Both the position numbers and the translations under genes were made by a program. Of a stretch of DNA of 64,000 nucleotides, positions 52,437 to 62,236 are shown in pieces; position 1 is the first letter of the stretch, and each line of letters opens with the position of its first letter. Below the pieces are notes generated by a model, which did not search any database, was not told the origin of the DNA, and saw only the letters and a list, made by a program, of their open reading frames with translations. Source of the stretch: Streptomyces sp. DH12. Its GTDB lineage: Bacteria > Actinomycetota > Actinomycetes > Streptomycetales > Streptomycetaceae. The stretch is from NCBI RefSeq assembly GCF_020873895.1, contig NZ_JAHWGT010000012.1:1-64000 (forward strand), in the 5' to 3' direction.

Positions 52437-53219
52437 TCAGCGGCGGCGGTGGTGGCGGGTGAGGTAGACGGCCGTCGCGCCGAGGGCCACGCAGGCGGCG
52501 GCCGTCGCGGACAGGGGGACGACGTGTGCGGCGGCGCGGCGGCCCGTGCTGGCCAGCTCCTCGGGGAGGATGCCGGGCGGGCGCTGGGGGGCGACCAGGG
52601 TGAAGCGGTACGACGGGGAGGAGCCGACCCAGTCGCCGTCGTCGCCCCTGCGCTGTACCACCGCGGCGTGCGCGGTCACCTCGTCGAGGCGGGCGTCGGC
52701 GGCGAACGCGAGGTGCACCGGGACGCGGACGGTGCCGCCCGCCGGGACGGCGAAGCCCGCGAAGGTCCGGTCCGTGTCGTCGTCGAGCACGGCGACGATC
52801 TCGTCGTGGTCGGTGTGCTCGACCCGCACCGGGCGCGGCGGGCCGTCCGGAGCCGTGGAGAAGCCGAGCCGGACCTGCGCCGGGGTCAGCGTGCCGGACC
52901 CGCCGGCGAGCACGATCACCGGGTGGATGTTGCGGCACGGGTGACCCGTGGTGTTGGTGAGGTCGACGTACCAGGTGCTGGGCGCCGCGCCGGGGTGGTA
53001 CTCGGCGGGGCCGGCGGAGATCCGGGTACGGAGGGGGAAGTCGCGGGCGGCGGTGTCGCCGCAACTCGCCTCGCGGCCGGCGACGGTCACGTCGCGGGGC
53101 GGGCGGCCCGTGGCGGCGACGTCACGCGGCGGCTGCGCCAGGGCGAGCGCGGGGCCCGCGACCACCGCCGCCGCGGAGACGGCCGCCGCCGCGGCGGCCA
53201 GGGCGGTGCGCAGTCGCAT
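52437..53219 (-). CDS. Secreted LAXTG-type cell-wall protein, function unknown
   Basis: 260 aa from ATG 53219. An Ala-rich signal peptide (cleavage near ALAQ) leads to an exported region with two Cys (EASCGDTA, HPCRNIHP) and beta-rich sequence (TWYVDLTNTTGHPC, EIVAVLDDDTDRTFAGFAVPAGGTVRVPVHLAF). The C-terminus is a sorting signal: LASTG, a hydrophobic helix (LSATAAACVALGATAVYL) and TRHHRRR. LAXTG is the motif of class E sortases in streptomycetes, so it is probably wall-linked by an enzyme encoded elsewhere. Confidence 0.8.
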   Translation of the reverse strand: MRLRTALAAAAAAVSAAAVVAGPALALAQPPRDVAATGRPPRDVTVAGREASCGDTAARDFPLRTRISAGPAEYHPGAAPSTWYVDLTNTTGHPCRNIHPVIVLAGGSGTLTPAQVRLGFSTAPDGPPRPVRVEHTDHDEIVAVLDDDTDRTFAGFAVPAGGTVRVPVHLAFAADARLDEVTAHAAVVQRRGDDGDWVGSSPSYRFTLVAPQRPPGILPEELASTGRRAAAHVVPLSATAAACVALGATAVYLTRHHRRR

Positions 53220-53322
53220 GGGAGGGCCTTTGCTGCTCGCCGACGGTCGTCCCCACAGGTCTCCCACCGCCTCCGGGGCGGCCCCCGCCGGTACGGCGGG
53301 ATCCGCCCGAACAGCGCAACGG

Positions 53323-54555
53323 TCAGCGGCCGAACAGCGGCGCCAGGACCAGTTGGGCCGCGCCCTCGGCGACCAGGTCGGGCGTGCCGGCGGCCAGGGC
53401 GACCGGCACGGGCGGCTCGCCCGCGCGGCGCGCGCGGTCGGCGAGGGCCGCGCCGACGCCGCGTACGAAGGGGTCGGGCGCCGCCGCGACGACGCGGCCC
53501 CCGAGCAGGATCCGGTCGACGTCCAGCAGCCCGGCCAGGTTGGCGGCGCCCGCGCCCAGGACGCGCGCCGCCTCGTCGAGGTCGCCGCGGGCGACGGCGG
53601 CCAGGCACAGCGCCTCCAGGCAGCCGCGCCCGCCGCATCCGCACTCCGGGCCGTCGAGCTGCACCGTCTGGTGGCCGAACTCGCCCGCGCCCGTGCGCGC
53701 GCCCCGGTGGAGCGTGCCGCCGAGCACGAGGCCGGCACCCAGCCCCGTACCGACGTGGAGGTACGCGAACGAGGCGGCGGGGACGTACGCCGCGCGGTCG
53801 GGCCCGTCGGCGGGGGTGCCGCCGGGGCTGCCGTGGAGGGTGCCGGGCCGGGCCGGGTCGCCGCCGTCCCCGCCGGGGGTGCCGTCGCGTCCGGAGGTGC
53901 CGTCGCGTCCGGCCCGGGCCTCGCCCCCGGCCGCCTCGGCGTCGTCCGCTCGGAGGGCGAGGGCCAGGGCCGCCGCGTTCGTGTCCTTGTCCAGCGCCAC
54001 CGGCACCTCCTCCCCCAGCCGCTCCGCGAGGGCGCCGCGGGCCGCGGCGCGCAGCGGGAAGCCGTCCCACGCGGGGAACCCGGTCACGCGGTGCGGCACC
54101 CCGGCGGAGTGGTCGAGCGGTCCCGGCATGGCGATGCCCACACCCGTCAGGCTGCCCTCCCGGCGCAGGGCGGCCACCTCGTCGACGGCCGCCGCGAGGA
54201 CCGCTTCGGGGCCCGCGCCCAGGTCCAGCGGCCGGGTGCGCGCGGCGACGGTCCCGCCCGCGAGGTCGAGGAGGACGGCGGTCAGCTCGTCCCGGTCCAG
54301 GTGGAGCCCGACGGCGTGGGCGGCGTCCGGGACGAGCCGCAGCAGGGTGCGGGGCTTGCCGCCGGTGGGGGCGCCGCGCCCGGCGCCGGCGGCCAGGCCC
54401 TCGTCCCGGAGCCGTGCGGTGATCTTGCTGACGGCCTGCGGGGTGAGCCCGGTGCGCTCGGCGAGCTCCAGTCGGCTGACGCCGGCGGCGCCCGCCGCGC
54501 GCAGCAGGCCGAGGACGCGGGCGGTGTTGTGGCTGCGCAGGCCGGAGAGGTTCAC
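53323..54555 (-). CDS. ROK-family transcriptional regulator
   Basis: 410 aa from GTG 54555. The N-terminal MarR-like HTH reads [47 protein letters not shown]. The ROK kinase-like fold has [42 protein letters not shown] and a zinc motif [11 protein letters not shown] Gly/Asp-rich insert of about 45 residues interrupts the domain near residue 225. It is divergent from the Gfo/Idh oxidoreductase, with a palindrome in the shared promoter. Probably senses a sugar or sugar phosphate. Confidence 0.9.
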   Translation of the reverse strand: MNLSGLRSHNTARVLGLLRAAGAAGVSRLELAERTGLTPQAVSKITARLRDEGLAAGAGRGAPTGGKPRTLLRLVPDAAHAVGLHLDRDELTAVLLDLAGGTVAARTRPLDLGAGPEAVLAAAVDEVAALRREGSLTGVGIAMPGPLDHSAGVPHRVTGFPAWDGFPLRAAARGALAERLGEEVPVALDKDTNAAALALALRADDAEAAGGEARAGRDGTSGRDGTPGGDGGDPARPGTLHGSPGGTPADGPDRAAYVPAASFAYLHVGTGLGAGLVLGGTLHRGARTGAGEFGHQTVQLDGPECGCGGRGCLEALCLAAVARGDLDEAARVLGAGAANLAGLLDVDRILLGGRVVAAAPDPFVRGVGAALADRARRAGEPPVPVALAAGTPDLVAEGAAQLVLAPLFGR

Positions 54556-54587
54556 CCGGCCATTCTGCGGGCCCGGCTTGCGGTAAC

Positions 54588-54600
54588 GCAACAGTGTTGC
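54588..54600. promoter_or_regulatory. 13-bp palindrome, candidate ROK operator
   Basis: GCAACAGTGTTGC is a perfect odd-centred palindrome in the 57-nt gap between the divergent ROK and oxidoreductase genes, 12 bp before the ATG at 54613. Confidence 0.65.
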
Positions 54601-54612
54601 TTAAGTGGCGGC

Positions 54613-55689
54613 ATGAGCACTCCACCTCCGCTGCGCGTCGGACTCGTCGGCTACGGCCTGGCGGGCTCCGTCTTCCACGCCCCGCTGATCGCCGCGACCG
54701 AGGGCCTGGTGCTCGACACGGTCGTCACCTCGGACGAGGAGCGGCGCCGGCAGGCCCGCCGGGAGTTCCCCGACGTCCGCCTCGCCGGGTCGCCCGACGA
54801 GCTCTGGGACCGGGCCGGCGAGCTGGACCTGGTCGTCGTCGCGTCCCCGAACCGCACCCACGTCCCCCTCGCGACGGCCGCGCTGGAGGCGGGCCTGCCG
54901 GTCGTGGTCGACAAGCCCGTGGCCGGCACCGCGGCCGAGGCGCGTGGCCTCGCGGCGCTCGCCGAGCGGCGCGGCCTGCTGCTCTCCGTCTTCCAGAACC
55001 GCCGGTGGGACGCCGACTTCCGCACGCTGCGCGCCCTGCTGGACGCCGGGGAGCTGGGCGAGGTCCAGCGCTTCGAGTCGCGCTTCGAGCGGTGGCGTCC
55101 GCGGCCGAAGGGCGGCTGGCGGGAGTCGGGCGCTCCGGAGGAGATCGGCGGCCTGCTGTACGACCTGGGCAGCCACGTCGTGGACCAGGCGCTGGTCCTG
55201 TTCGGCCCCGCGGTGCGGGTGTACGCGGAGGTCGACGTGCGGCGGCCCGGCGCCGAGGCGGACGACGACACGTTCGTGGCGGTGACGCACGCGAGCGGGG
55301 TGCGCTCGCACCTGTACGTCAGCGCGACGACAGCCCAGCTGGGCCCGCGCTTCCGGGTGCTGGGCGCCCGCGGCGGCTTCGTGAAGTACGGGCTCGACCC
55401 GCAGGAGGCGGCCCTGCGGGAGGGCGCGCGGCCGGTGGCGGGCGAGCCGTGGGGCGTGGAGCCCGAGGCGCTGTGGGGCCGGGTCGGCGCGGGCGAGTCG
55501 TCGCTGACGGGCGGCGGGCGGCCGGTGCCGACGCTGCCGGGCGACTACCCGGCGTACTACGCGGCCGTCGCCGCCGCGCTGCGGGACGGCACGCCCCCGC
55601 CGGTCACCGCCGGCGAGGCCGCGGCGGCGCTCGACGTCCTGGAGGCCGCGCGCCGCTCGGCCCGCGACGGCTCGGCGGTGGCGCTGTGA
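54613..55689 (+). CDS. Gfo/Idh/MocA-family NAD(P)-dependent oxidoreductase
   Basis: 358 aa from ATG 54613. Rossmann start is RVGLVGYGLAGSVFHAPLI, then LVVVASPNRTHVPLATAALEAGLPVVVDKPVAG (EKP-like motif as DKP, with the catalytic Lys) and GGLLYDLGSHVVDQAL (DxxxH). This family oxidises sugars or cyclitols. The adjacent divergent ROK regulator suggests sugar control. The next gene overlaps its stop. Confidence 0.92.
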   Translation: MSTPPPLRVGLVGYGLAGSVFHAPLIAATEGLVLDTVVTSDEERRRQARREFPDVRLAGSPDELWDRAGELDLVVVASPNRTHVPLATAALEAGLPVVVDKPVAGTAAEARGLAALAERRGLLLSVFQNRRWDADFRTLRALLDAGELGEVQRFESRFERWRPRPKGGWRESGAPEEIGGLLYDLGSHVVDQALVLFGPAVRVYAEVDVRRPGAEADDDTFVAVTHASGVRSHLYVSATTAQLGPRFRVLGARGGFVKYGLDPQEAALREGARPVAGEPWGVEPEALWGRVGAGESSLTGGGRPVPTLPGDYPAYYAAVAAALRDGTPPPVTAGEAAAALDVLEAARRSARDGSAVAL

Positions 55690-56153
55690 CCGCCCCGACC
55701 GTCGCCGAACTGGTCGAGCAGCAGGCCCGGCTGACCCTGCCGCGGTTCACGCACGACGACGCGTGGCGGCTCGGCACGGTCCTGGTCGACCTGGCCCGCG
55801 AGCGGAACGCCCCGGTAGCCATCGACGTCCGGCGGGGCCCGCAGCAGCTCTTCCACGCGGCCCTGCCCGGGTCGAGCGCGGACAACGACGCCTGGATCGA
55901 CCGCAAGCGGCGGGTCGTGGAGCGGTACGCGGAGAGCTCGCTCCTGGTCGGCACGCGCTTCCGCGCCAAGGGCGGCTCGTTCGACGCGGACTCCCGCCTG
56001 GATCGCGACCGGTACGCGGCCCACGGCGGCTCCTTCCCGATCACGGTGGCCGGCGCGGGCGTCGTCGGCTCGGTCACCGTCTCGGGCCTGCCGCAGCTGG
56101 AGGACCACGCGCTGGTGGTGGCGGGGCTCGAACGCCTCCTCGCCGGCGCCTGA
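55686..56153 (+). CDS. UPF0303/HbpS-like family protein
   Basis: 155 aa; GTG 55686 overlaps the oxidoreductase stop (GTGA). Conserved stretches are LARERNAPVAIDVRRGPQQLFHAALPGSSADNDAWIDRKRRVV, HGGSFPITVAGAGVVGSVTVSGLPQLEDHALVVAGL. UPF0303 proteins are small alpha/beta proteins, often annotated heme-degrading domain, without settled function. Confidence 0.85.
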   Translation: MTAPTVAELVEQQARLTLPRFTHDDAWRLGTVLVDLARERNAPVAIDVRRGPQQLFHAALPGSSADNDAWIDRKRRVVERYAESSLLVGTRFRAKGGSFDADSRLDRDRYAAHGGSFPITVAGAGVVGSVTVSGLPQLEDHALVVAGLERLLAGA

Positions 56154-56177
56154 CGGGCGCACGCGCCCACCCGGACC

Positions 56178-56210
56178 GGCGGGCCGCCCTCCCCCCGGGG
56201 GCGGCCCGCC
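56178..56210 (+). terminator. Terminator of the oxidoreductase operon
   Basis: GGCGGGCCGCCC and GGGCGGCCCGCC form a perfect 12-bp stem with a 9-nt loop, 24 nt after the stop at 56153. Confidence 0.88.
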
Positions 56211-56219
56211 CCGCCCGGC

Positions 56220-56251
56220 GCCCTCCGCGCCACGCACGCGGCGCGGAGGGC
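56220..56251 (-). terminator. Second hairpin in the convergent gap
   Basis: GCCCTCCGCGCC and GGCGCGGAGGGC form a perfect 12-bp stem with an 8-nt loop. It probably serves the FAH-family gene that ends at 56312. Confidence 0.85.
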
Positions 56252-56311
56252 GGCCGCGGCCTCGACCGAGAAACCGCGCCGTGGGCCGCCCTCGACCCGC
56301 CGGTGCGCGTG

Positions 56312-57169
56312 TCAGGCGTCCTTCAGCTCCTGCCGCTGGCGTCCGAGCCCGTCGATCTCCAGCTCCACCACGTCCCCGGCCCGCAGGTACGGCTTCGGCT
56401 CGGGCTGCCCCATGGCGACGCCCGCGGGAGTGCCGGTGGTGACGACGTCGCCCGGGTGGAGCGTCATGAAGTGGCTGACGTAGCGCACGACCTCCCCGAC
56501 GGGGAAGATCTGGTCGGCGGTCGAGCCGTCCTGCCGCAGCCGCCCGTTGACCCACAGCCGCAGCCTCAGGGCCTGCGGGTCGGGCACCTCGTCGGCGGTG
56601 ACCAGCCAGGGCCCGAGCGGGTTGAACGTCTCGCAGTTCTTGCCCTTGTCCCACGTGCCGCCGCGCTCGATCTGGAACTCCCGCTCCGAGACGTCGTGGC
56701 CGACCGCGTACCCGGCGACGTGGGCCAGCGCCTCCTGCGCCGAGTCCAGGTAGCGGGCGGTGCGCCCGATGACCACGGCGAGCTCGACCTCCCAGTCCGT
56801 CTTGCGGCTCCCGCGCGGGACGAGGACGGTGTCGTTCGGGCCGACGACGGTGTCGGCGGCCTTGAGGAAGACGACCGGTTCGGCGGGCGGCTCGGCGCCG
56901 GTCTCGCGGGCGTGGTCGAAGTAGTTCAGCCCGATGCACACGACCTTGCCGATCCGGGCGACCGGGGGCCCCACCCGCAGTCCGGTCGCGTCCAGCGCGG
57001 GCAGGACGCCCGCGCCCGCCGCGGCCCGTACCCGGTCCAGCGCGCCCGCGTCCGCGAGCAGGGCACCGTCCACGTCCGCGACGAGCGCGGACAGGTCGCG
57101 CAGGGTGCCGTCCGGGTCGAGCAGGGCGGGCCGCTCGGCACCCGCCGGTCCGACGCGCAGCAGCTTCAT
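56312..57169 (-). CDS. Fumarylacetoacetate-hydrolase-family protein
   Basis: 285 aa from ATG 57169. The C-terminal FAH domain has KVVCIGLNYFDHARETG, PVVFLKAADTVVGPNDTV, DWEVELAVVIGRTAR (metal-binding Glu pair), GYAVGHDVSEREFQ and VVTTGTPAGVAMG. Related enzymes cleave 2,4-diketo-3-deoxy sugar acids or ureidoglycolate-like acids, so it probably acts in a sugar-acid or aromatic breakdown pathway. Confidence 0.92.
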   Translation of the reverse strand: MKLLRVGPAGAERPALLDPDGTLRDLSALVADVDGALLADAGALDRVRAAAGAGVLPALDATGLRVGPPVARIGKVVCIGLNYFDHARETGAEPPAEPVVFLKAADTVVGPNDTVLVPRGSRKTDWEVELAVVIGRTARYLDSAQEALAHVAGYAVGHDVSEREFQIERGGTWDKGKNCETFNPLGPWLVTADEVPDPQALRLRLWVNGRLRQDGSTADQIFPVGEVVRYVSHFMTLHPGDVVTTGTPAGVAMGQPEPKPYLRAGDVVELEIDGLGRQRQELKDA

Positions 57170-57273
57170 GGTCAGTCTCCCGGTGGTCGAGGGTGATCCC
57201 CGGCCGATGGGGTGCGGCCATCGTCAGGTTTGGCTGATCCTCCAAGAAGCCGGACCACTCCGCAAGCCCGTGT

Positions 57274-57987
57274 TCACGTACTGGACCGCTCGCGCCCGCG
57301 CTCCGGCCGGAACAGGACCGCCCGCTCGACCGCGCTCCACGTCGTGCTGGTCACGACGTACAGCGCCGCCGCCAGCGGGACGACGGCGACGGTGACGAGC
57401 GTCCCGAACGACAGCAGCGGCGCCACCCGCGCCACCGCCGCCGCCCCGGGCGGCCCGGCGTCGGCCCCGGCGTCACCTCCGGCGGCGGCGAGCTGCGCCC
57501 TGGCCGTCCGGTACGTCCAGGTGGCGACGGCCGCGACCAGCGCGAAGAGCGCCAGGTAGACCAGCCCCGCGCCGCCGAACGCGCCGCCCCGCGCGAGGGC
57601 GTCGGCCCACCGGCCGTCCAGCGGCGCCCCGAGGAGGTGGTGGCCGGCCTGGCCGGGCGTGGAGAAGAGGCGGTACAGCAGGAGGAACACCGGCAGCTGG
57701 AGGAGTCCGGGCAGGCACCCGGCGAGCGGGGACACCTTCTCGCGGGCGTGCAGCTCGGCCACGGCCCGCCGCAGCCGCTCCGGGTCCCGCGCGTACCGCT
57801 TGCGCAAGGCCGTGACCCGCGGCGCGAGCCGTGCGCGGGCCCGCTGCCCGCGTGCCGACGCGAGCGACATCGGCAGCAGCGCCGTACGGACGAGGAGGGT
57901 GAGCAGGACGATCGCGGCGGGGGCCGTGACCAGCCCGGAGAACCACGTGAGGAACTCCGTGAAGACGGAGAGCGTGAAGACAGACAA
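57274..57987 (-). CDS. YidC/Oxa1-family membrane insertase paralogue
   Basis: 237 aa from TTG 57987. Membrane helices and family motifs are present: APAAIVLLTLLVRTALLPMSLAS (Arg in the hydrophilic groove), a basic cytoplasmic loop (LRKRYARDPERLRRAVAELH), VSPLAGCLPGLLQLPVFLLLYRLF. It lacks the large periplasmic domain, as in Gram-positive YidC. It sits next to a DUF6412 gene and not beside rnpA/rpmH, so it is probably a second, specialised copy. Confidence 0.85.
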   Translation of the reverse strand: MSVFTLSVFTEFLTWFSGLVTAPAAIVLLTLLVRTALLPMSLASARGQRARARLAPRVTALRKRYARDPERLRRAVAELHAREKVSPLAGCLPGLLQLPVFLLLYRLFSTPGQAGHHLLGAPLDGRWADALARGGAFGGAGLVYLALFALVAAVATWTYRTARAQLAAAGGDAGADAGPPGAAAVARVAPLLSFGTLVTVAVVPLAAALYVVTSTTWSAVERAVLFRPERGRERSST

Positions 57988-58179
57988 AGCGGACCCCTGG
58001 GTCGTCGTTCCGTCGTACCGACGGGCAGGCCGGAGTGGTGGCGGAAGCGGCCGGGAGGCCCGGGTGCCTGGGGCACCCGGGCGGCGCGGCGGCCCCGGTC
58101 GTGCCGGACGGACCGGCACACGCGGCGTGGCGGCGGGTACGGAAGGACGTACGGGGGTGGGTCGGGGCTGACGCCCCGG

Positions 58180-58467
58180 TCAGCCGTGCGCGACCGCCGC
58201 CGGACGGCGGCGGCCGGGGGCCCGGGGACGCGGACGCCCGGAGGCGTCGGGGTCGCGCTGCGGGAGGAAGGCCGTACGCCGGTCCCGCTCCCGCAGGGCG
58301 GTGCGCACCCGGGTGGGCGGCACGGCCGGCACGCGGCGGGCGCTGACGAGGGCACACGCGACGAGCGCGGCGGCCACGAGGGCGACGGCCGGGAGCGCGG
58401 GGCCGTCGGCCAGGAGGGCGACTGCGAGGAGAAGGGGCAGGAGCAGGCGCAGGAGCGTTCCGTACAC
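58180..58467 (-). CDS. DUF6412-like small membrane protein
   Basis: 95 aa from GTG 58467 with GGGAGG upstream. Hydrophobic N-terminal half (LLRLLLPLLLAVALLADGPALPAVALVAAALVACALV) with two helices, then an Arg/Pro-rich tail with TAFLPQRDPDASGRPRPRAPG. The DRRTAFLPQRDPDA stretch and the position upstream of a YidC paralogue are typical of DUF6412. Same strand as YidC, 192 nt apart. Confidence 0.8.
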   Translation of the reverse strand: MYGTLLRLLLPLLLAVALLADGPALPAVALVAAALVACALVSARRVPAVPPTRVRTALRERDRRTAFLPQRDPDASGRPRPRAPGRRRPAAVAHG

Positions 58468-58700
58468 GCTGCCTCCCCTCGCCGGACCGGGCTGTTCTCC
58501 CCGTCACCGTACCGGAGTTCACCGCACCGGCGGGAGGCCGCACGTGTCACGGAACCGTCCCGAAACCCCACCCCGCACATCCCCCGCACCTCCCCCGCGC
58601 ACCCCGCGCACGCCCCGCGCGCACCGCCCGCGACCGCGTCGCCGTCCGGTCCGCGCACAACCCCGCCGGAGCCGCGCCGTACGGCAGTACGGTGGTGACC

Positions 58701-59729
58701 ATGCGCCTCGACACGCCTGCTGACCACACGAACGAAGCCGAGCGCCTGCTGCGCACCGCGGAGCAGTACCCCGGGGACCGTGAGCCGCTCCTCCTGAGGG
58801 CCGCCGCGCACCTGGAGCTGGCCGGCGACCGCGCCCGGGCGACGACGCTCTACGACACGCTGCTGTCCACTCCCCCGGCCCCGGACAACCCGCACCTGGT
58901 GCGGGCCCTGAAGGCGGCGAACCTGTGGGAGTACGGGCACGAGGCGGAGGCCCGGGCGATCATCGCGGGCCTGCGGGCCACGACGCCCGACTCCGCGCCC
59001 GCCTCCGCGTCCGCCTGGGAGATCGTCGGGGAGACGCTGGAGGCCCACGACGAACTGGAGGCGTCGGAGGAGACGTTCTCGACGGCGGCGAAGGCCCTGG
59101 TGCCGCTCCCCCACGAGCAGGAGGTGCCCTACCCGGCCCAGTCGCTGCTGCTCTCCCGCCACCGGGTGCGCCGCCTGCTGGCGCGCGAGCACGACGACTG
59201 GGACGTCCTGGCGGACCGGCTGCACACGGGCACCGTCCCGCTGGACGAGCTGCACGACCCGAAGCGGACCTGGGCGCTGGGTTCGTCGGACCCGGCCGAA
59301 CTCCGGGCGGAGATCACCCGCCTGCGCAGCGAGCTGGGCTCGTACCGCACGGCGCTTTCGCGGCCGTTCCCGGTGGCGGTGCTGCTGTGGCCGCGCGAGG
59401 AGCTGGACGAACTGCTCACCGCGTACCCGGAGCTGGAGTCGGAGTACCCGACGTACGACGCGCACCTCACCGACCTGGAGGCGTCGCTGCGCGAGCTGGC
59501 CGCGGCGGGCACCCCGAACCTCGGCGTCGTGCGGGGCACGGTCCCCTCGTACGAGGCGTTCGCCGCCTCCGAGGGCGCGTCGCCGGCGGACGCCGCCCTC
59601 CTCCCCCAGTACGCCACGACCCTGGCCGCCCGCGGCCGGGCCGTGCCGTGGCCGCCGCAGCGCACGGCCCCGTGCTGGTGCGGCTCGGGCGCCCCGTACG
59701 CCGACTGCCACGGCAAGGAACTGCCCTAG
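58701..59729 (+). CDS. SEC-C motif protein
   Basis: 342 aa from ATG 58701. Helical TPR-like N-terminal part (EAERLLRTAEQYPGDREPLLLRAAAHLELAGD), an Arg/Glu-rich middle, and a C-terminal zinc-binding SEC-C motif PCWCGSGAPYADCHG. SEC-C is found at the end of SecA and in many stand-alone proteins whose roles are not known. It stands alone. Confidence 0.88.
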   Translation: MRLDTPADHTNEAERLLRTAEQYPGDREPLLLRAAAHLELAGDRARATTLYDTLLSTPPAPDNPHLVRALKAANLWEYGHEAEARAIIAGLRATTPDSAPASASAWEIVGETLEAHDELEASEETFSTAAKALVPLPHEQEVPYPAQSLLLSRHRVRRLLAREHDDWDVLADRLHTGTVPLDELHDPKRTWALGSSDPAELRAEITRLRSELGSYRTALSRPFPVAVLLWPREELDELLTAYPELESEYPTYDAHLTDLEASLRELAAAGTPNLGVVRGTVPSYEAFAASEGASPADAALLPQYATTLAARGRAVPWPPQRTAPCWCGSGAPYADCHGKELP

Positions 59730-59998
59730 CGGCGCCGCGGCACGGCGGACGGCTCGGCACGGCGGACGGCTCGGCGCCGGGCCGCGGCGTGCGGTCTCGG
59801 GTGCGGCGGGTGCGGCGTGCGGTGCCGGGTGCGGTGGGCGCGGCGTGCGGTGTCGGGTGCGGTGGGCGCAAAACGGGTTCGGCCGTTTCCGCCCGCCGGG
59901 CCCCTCCCGTCCACTAGTTTCACGGTGAACGACCGCCGACCGGCCCCGCCGGACCCCCCACACGCCCCGCGGTCCCGTGTGCGAGGGAGACGTGCGCC

Positions 59999-60544
<546 letters not shown>

Positions 60545-60588
60545 GGCCCCGCCCTGCCGGGTGGTCCCGCGTGGCGGCCGGGGGGGCG

Positions 60589-61374
60589 TCAGAGGGGGTC
60601 CCCCGGCAGGTCGCGGTAGGCGGCTCGAAGGGCGGCCACCACGGGGTGGCCGGTGGTGAGGGCGGTGCCGTCGACGGCGGCGATCTCGCGGACGCCGACG
60701 GCCGTGTTGGTGGCGAAGGCGGCCCGCATCCCCGCGACGTCGGCCGGCGTGACCCTCCCGGTGGTGTGCGGGTGGAGGCGGCGCAGCAGCGCCATCGTGA
60801 CGCCGGGCAGGACGTCGCCCTCGGGCCAGACCACCCGGTCCGCCGCGTCGACGAAGCCGACGTTCCACGTGGGGCCTTCGGTGACGCGGCCGTCCCGGTC
60901 GGTGAAGAGCGCGTCGTCGGCGCCCCGGAGCTGCGCGGCGCGCCGGGCGTGCAGGGCGCCGAAGAGGCCGACGTGCTTGACGGCCGCCTGGTCGCGGACG
61001 TACGGCAGGGTCCGCAGGCGCAGCGGGGGCGGCGACAGCGGGCCGGCCGGGCGGGTGGTGACGAGGACGCGCGGGGCCGCCGGGGCGGCGGGGCGGCCGA
61101 GGTCGAGCGCCGGGTCGTAGACGGTGACGCGGACGACGACGGGGCCGTCCGGCGGCGCGGGCACCGCGCGGCGGACGAGGCCGCGTACCCGCTCGGTGTC
61201 GAGGTCCGTCCCGAAGACCGCCCGGCAGTCGCGGGCGAGGCGCTCCAGGTGCAGGGCGAGCCCTCGCACGCGCCCGTCCTCCTCGACGCGCAGGGAGGTG
61301 AAGTGGCCGTAATTGGTCAGGGCGAGGGGCCGGAGCTGGTCGGCGCCGGCGGGGGTTCCGTCGAGTTCCGTCAC
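60589..61374 (-). CDS. Class IV aminotransferase (aminodeoxychorismate-lyase-like)
   Basis: 261 aa; GTG 61374 overlaps the upstream stop (GTGA). PLP-fold features are LALTNYGHFTSLRVEEDGRVRGLALHLERL, the probable PLP Lys in LPYVRDQAAVKHVGLF, LFTDRDGRVTEGPTWNVGFVD and LPGVTMALLRRL. The family includes PabC and branched-chain aminotransferases. It is coupled to an AbiEi-like gene, an unusual partner. Confidence 0.85.
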   Translation of the reverse strand: MTELDGTPAGADQLRPLALTNYGHFTSLRVEEDGRVRGLALHLERLARDCRAVFGTDLDTERVRGLVRRAVPAPPDGPVVVRVTVYDPALDLGRPAAPAAPRVLVTTRPAGPLSPPPLRLRTLPYVRDQAAVKHVGLFGALHARRAAQLRGADDALFTDRDGRVTEGPTWNVGFVDAADRVVWPEGDVLPGVTMALLRRLHPHTTGRVTPADVAGMRAAFATNTAVGVREIAAVDGTALTTGHPVVAALRAAYRDLPGDPL

Positions 61375-62078
61375 AGGGCCAGTGTGTCCTGCCGGGCGCG
61401 CGGGAGGGGAGCGCACGGCAGGCCGCCGACGGGGACGCGCGGTTCGGGCCGGCGGGTGGGGTGGACGCGTACGTACGCGTGGCTGCGGGGGTGGGTGGCG
61501 GAGGAGACCAGCACGTCGACCGTCTGCGGCACGTCCGGCGGCGCCTCGGGGGACCGCGCGCCGTACAGGGCGAGTGCGGCGGCGCCGGTGAGGAGCGCGT
61601 CGGGGCCGGCGTAGAGGAGGGCCGCGCGCAGGCGCTGCCGGGGCGTGGGCGCGGTGCCGCGCAGCAGGACGACGCGGGGCAGCACCCGTCGCCACGGGCC
61701 GCCGGGCCGGCAGCGTGCGGTGACGACGTACGCGGCGCAGCCGATGGCCTGGAGCTGGTGGACGGTCGCCAGGCCGTCCTGGGCGACGACGAGCGGGTCG
61801 GCGGCGTAGGCGGCGGCGAGGTCGGGGCAGACCGCGGCCAGGTCGGCGGCGTACTCCGGCGCGGGGCCGGCGGGGTCCCACACCGGTACGGGCTCGGCGG
61901 CGGGGCACGGCACCGGCAGGGGGCCGACGGCGGTACCCGGCACCGGTGCCGGACCGGCGGGGTCCGCCGCGGGTGCGGGTGCCGGGCCGGCGCGGTCCGG
62001 TACGGCGGCGGGGCCTGCCGGGGGCGCGGGGTCCGGTGCGACGGTGGGCGCGGAGAGGGCGGCGGCGCGTCTGGGCAT
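61371..62078 (-). CDS. AbiEi-like winged-helix domain protein
   Basis: 235 aa from ATG 62078. A Pro/Ala-rich N-terminus (1-75) precedes VVAQDGLATVHQLQAIGCAAYVV, a winged-helix-like start followed by WRRVLPRVVLLRGT, and then RLRAALLYAGPDALLTGAAALALYGA. The pattern matches the AbiEi/type IV antitoxin-like proteins common in actinomycetes. No toxin (AbiEii nucleotidyltransferase) is nearby, so it is probably an orphan. Confidence 0.6.
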   Translation of the reverse strand: MPRRAAALSAPTVAPDPAPPAGPAAVPDRAGPAPAPAADPAGPAPVPGTAVGPLPVPCPAAEPVPVWDPAGPAPEYAADLAAVCPDLAAAYAADPLVVAQDGLATVHQLQAIGCAAYVVTARCRPGGPWRRVLPRVVLLRGTAPTPRQRLRAALLYAGPDALLTGAAALALYGARSPEAPPDVPQTVDVLVSSATHPRSHAYVRVHPTRRPEPRVPVGGLPCAPLPRARQDTLAL

Positions 62079-62236
62079 GGGCCAACCCTCCCCACCCCCA
62101 CCCCCGCTTACGCACCGCACTCATCCCGTCACGCTCCGGCAGTGCTCCGGCGGTGGCCCCGCGCCGGTCCGGGGCGGGGCGGGGTGCCCGGCGGGTTAGC
62201 CTCGGGGTCGTAGTCGATCAGTCAGGAGGGTTCGCG

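Noticed and set aside
61371-62078. Complete AbiE toxin-antitoxin system
   Set aside because: Only an antitoxin-like domain is seen; no AbiEii nucleotidyltransferase is adjacent.
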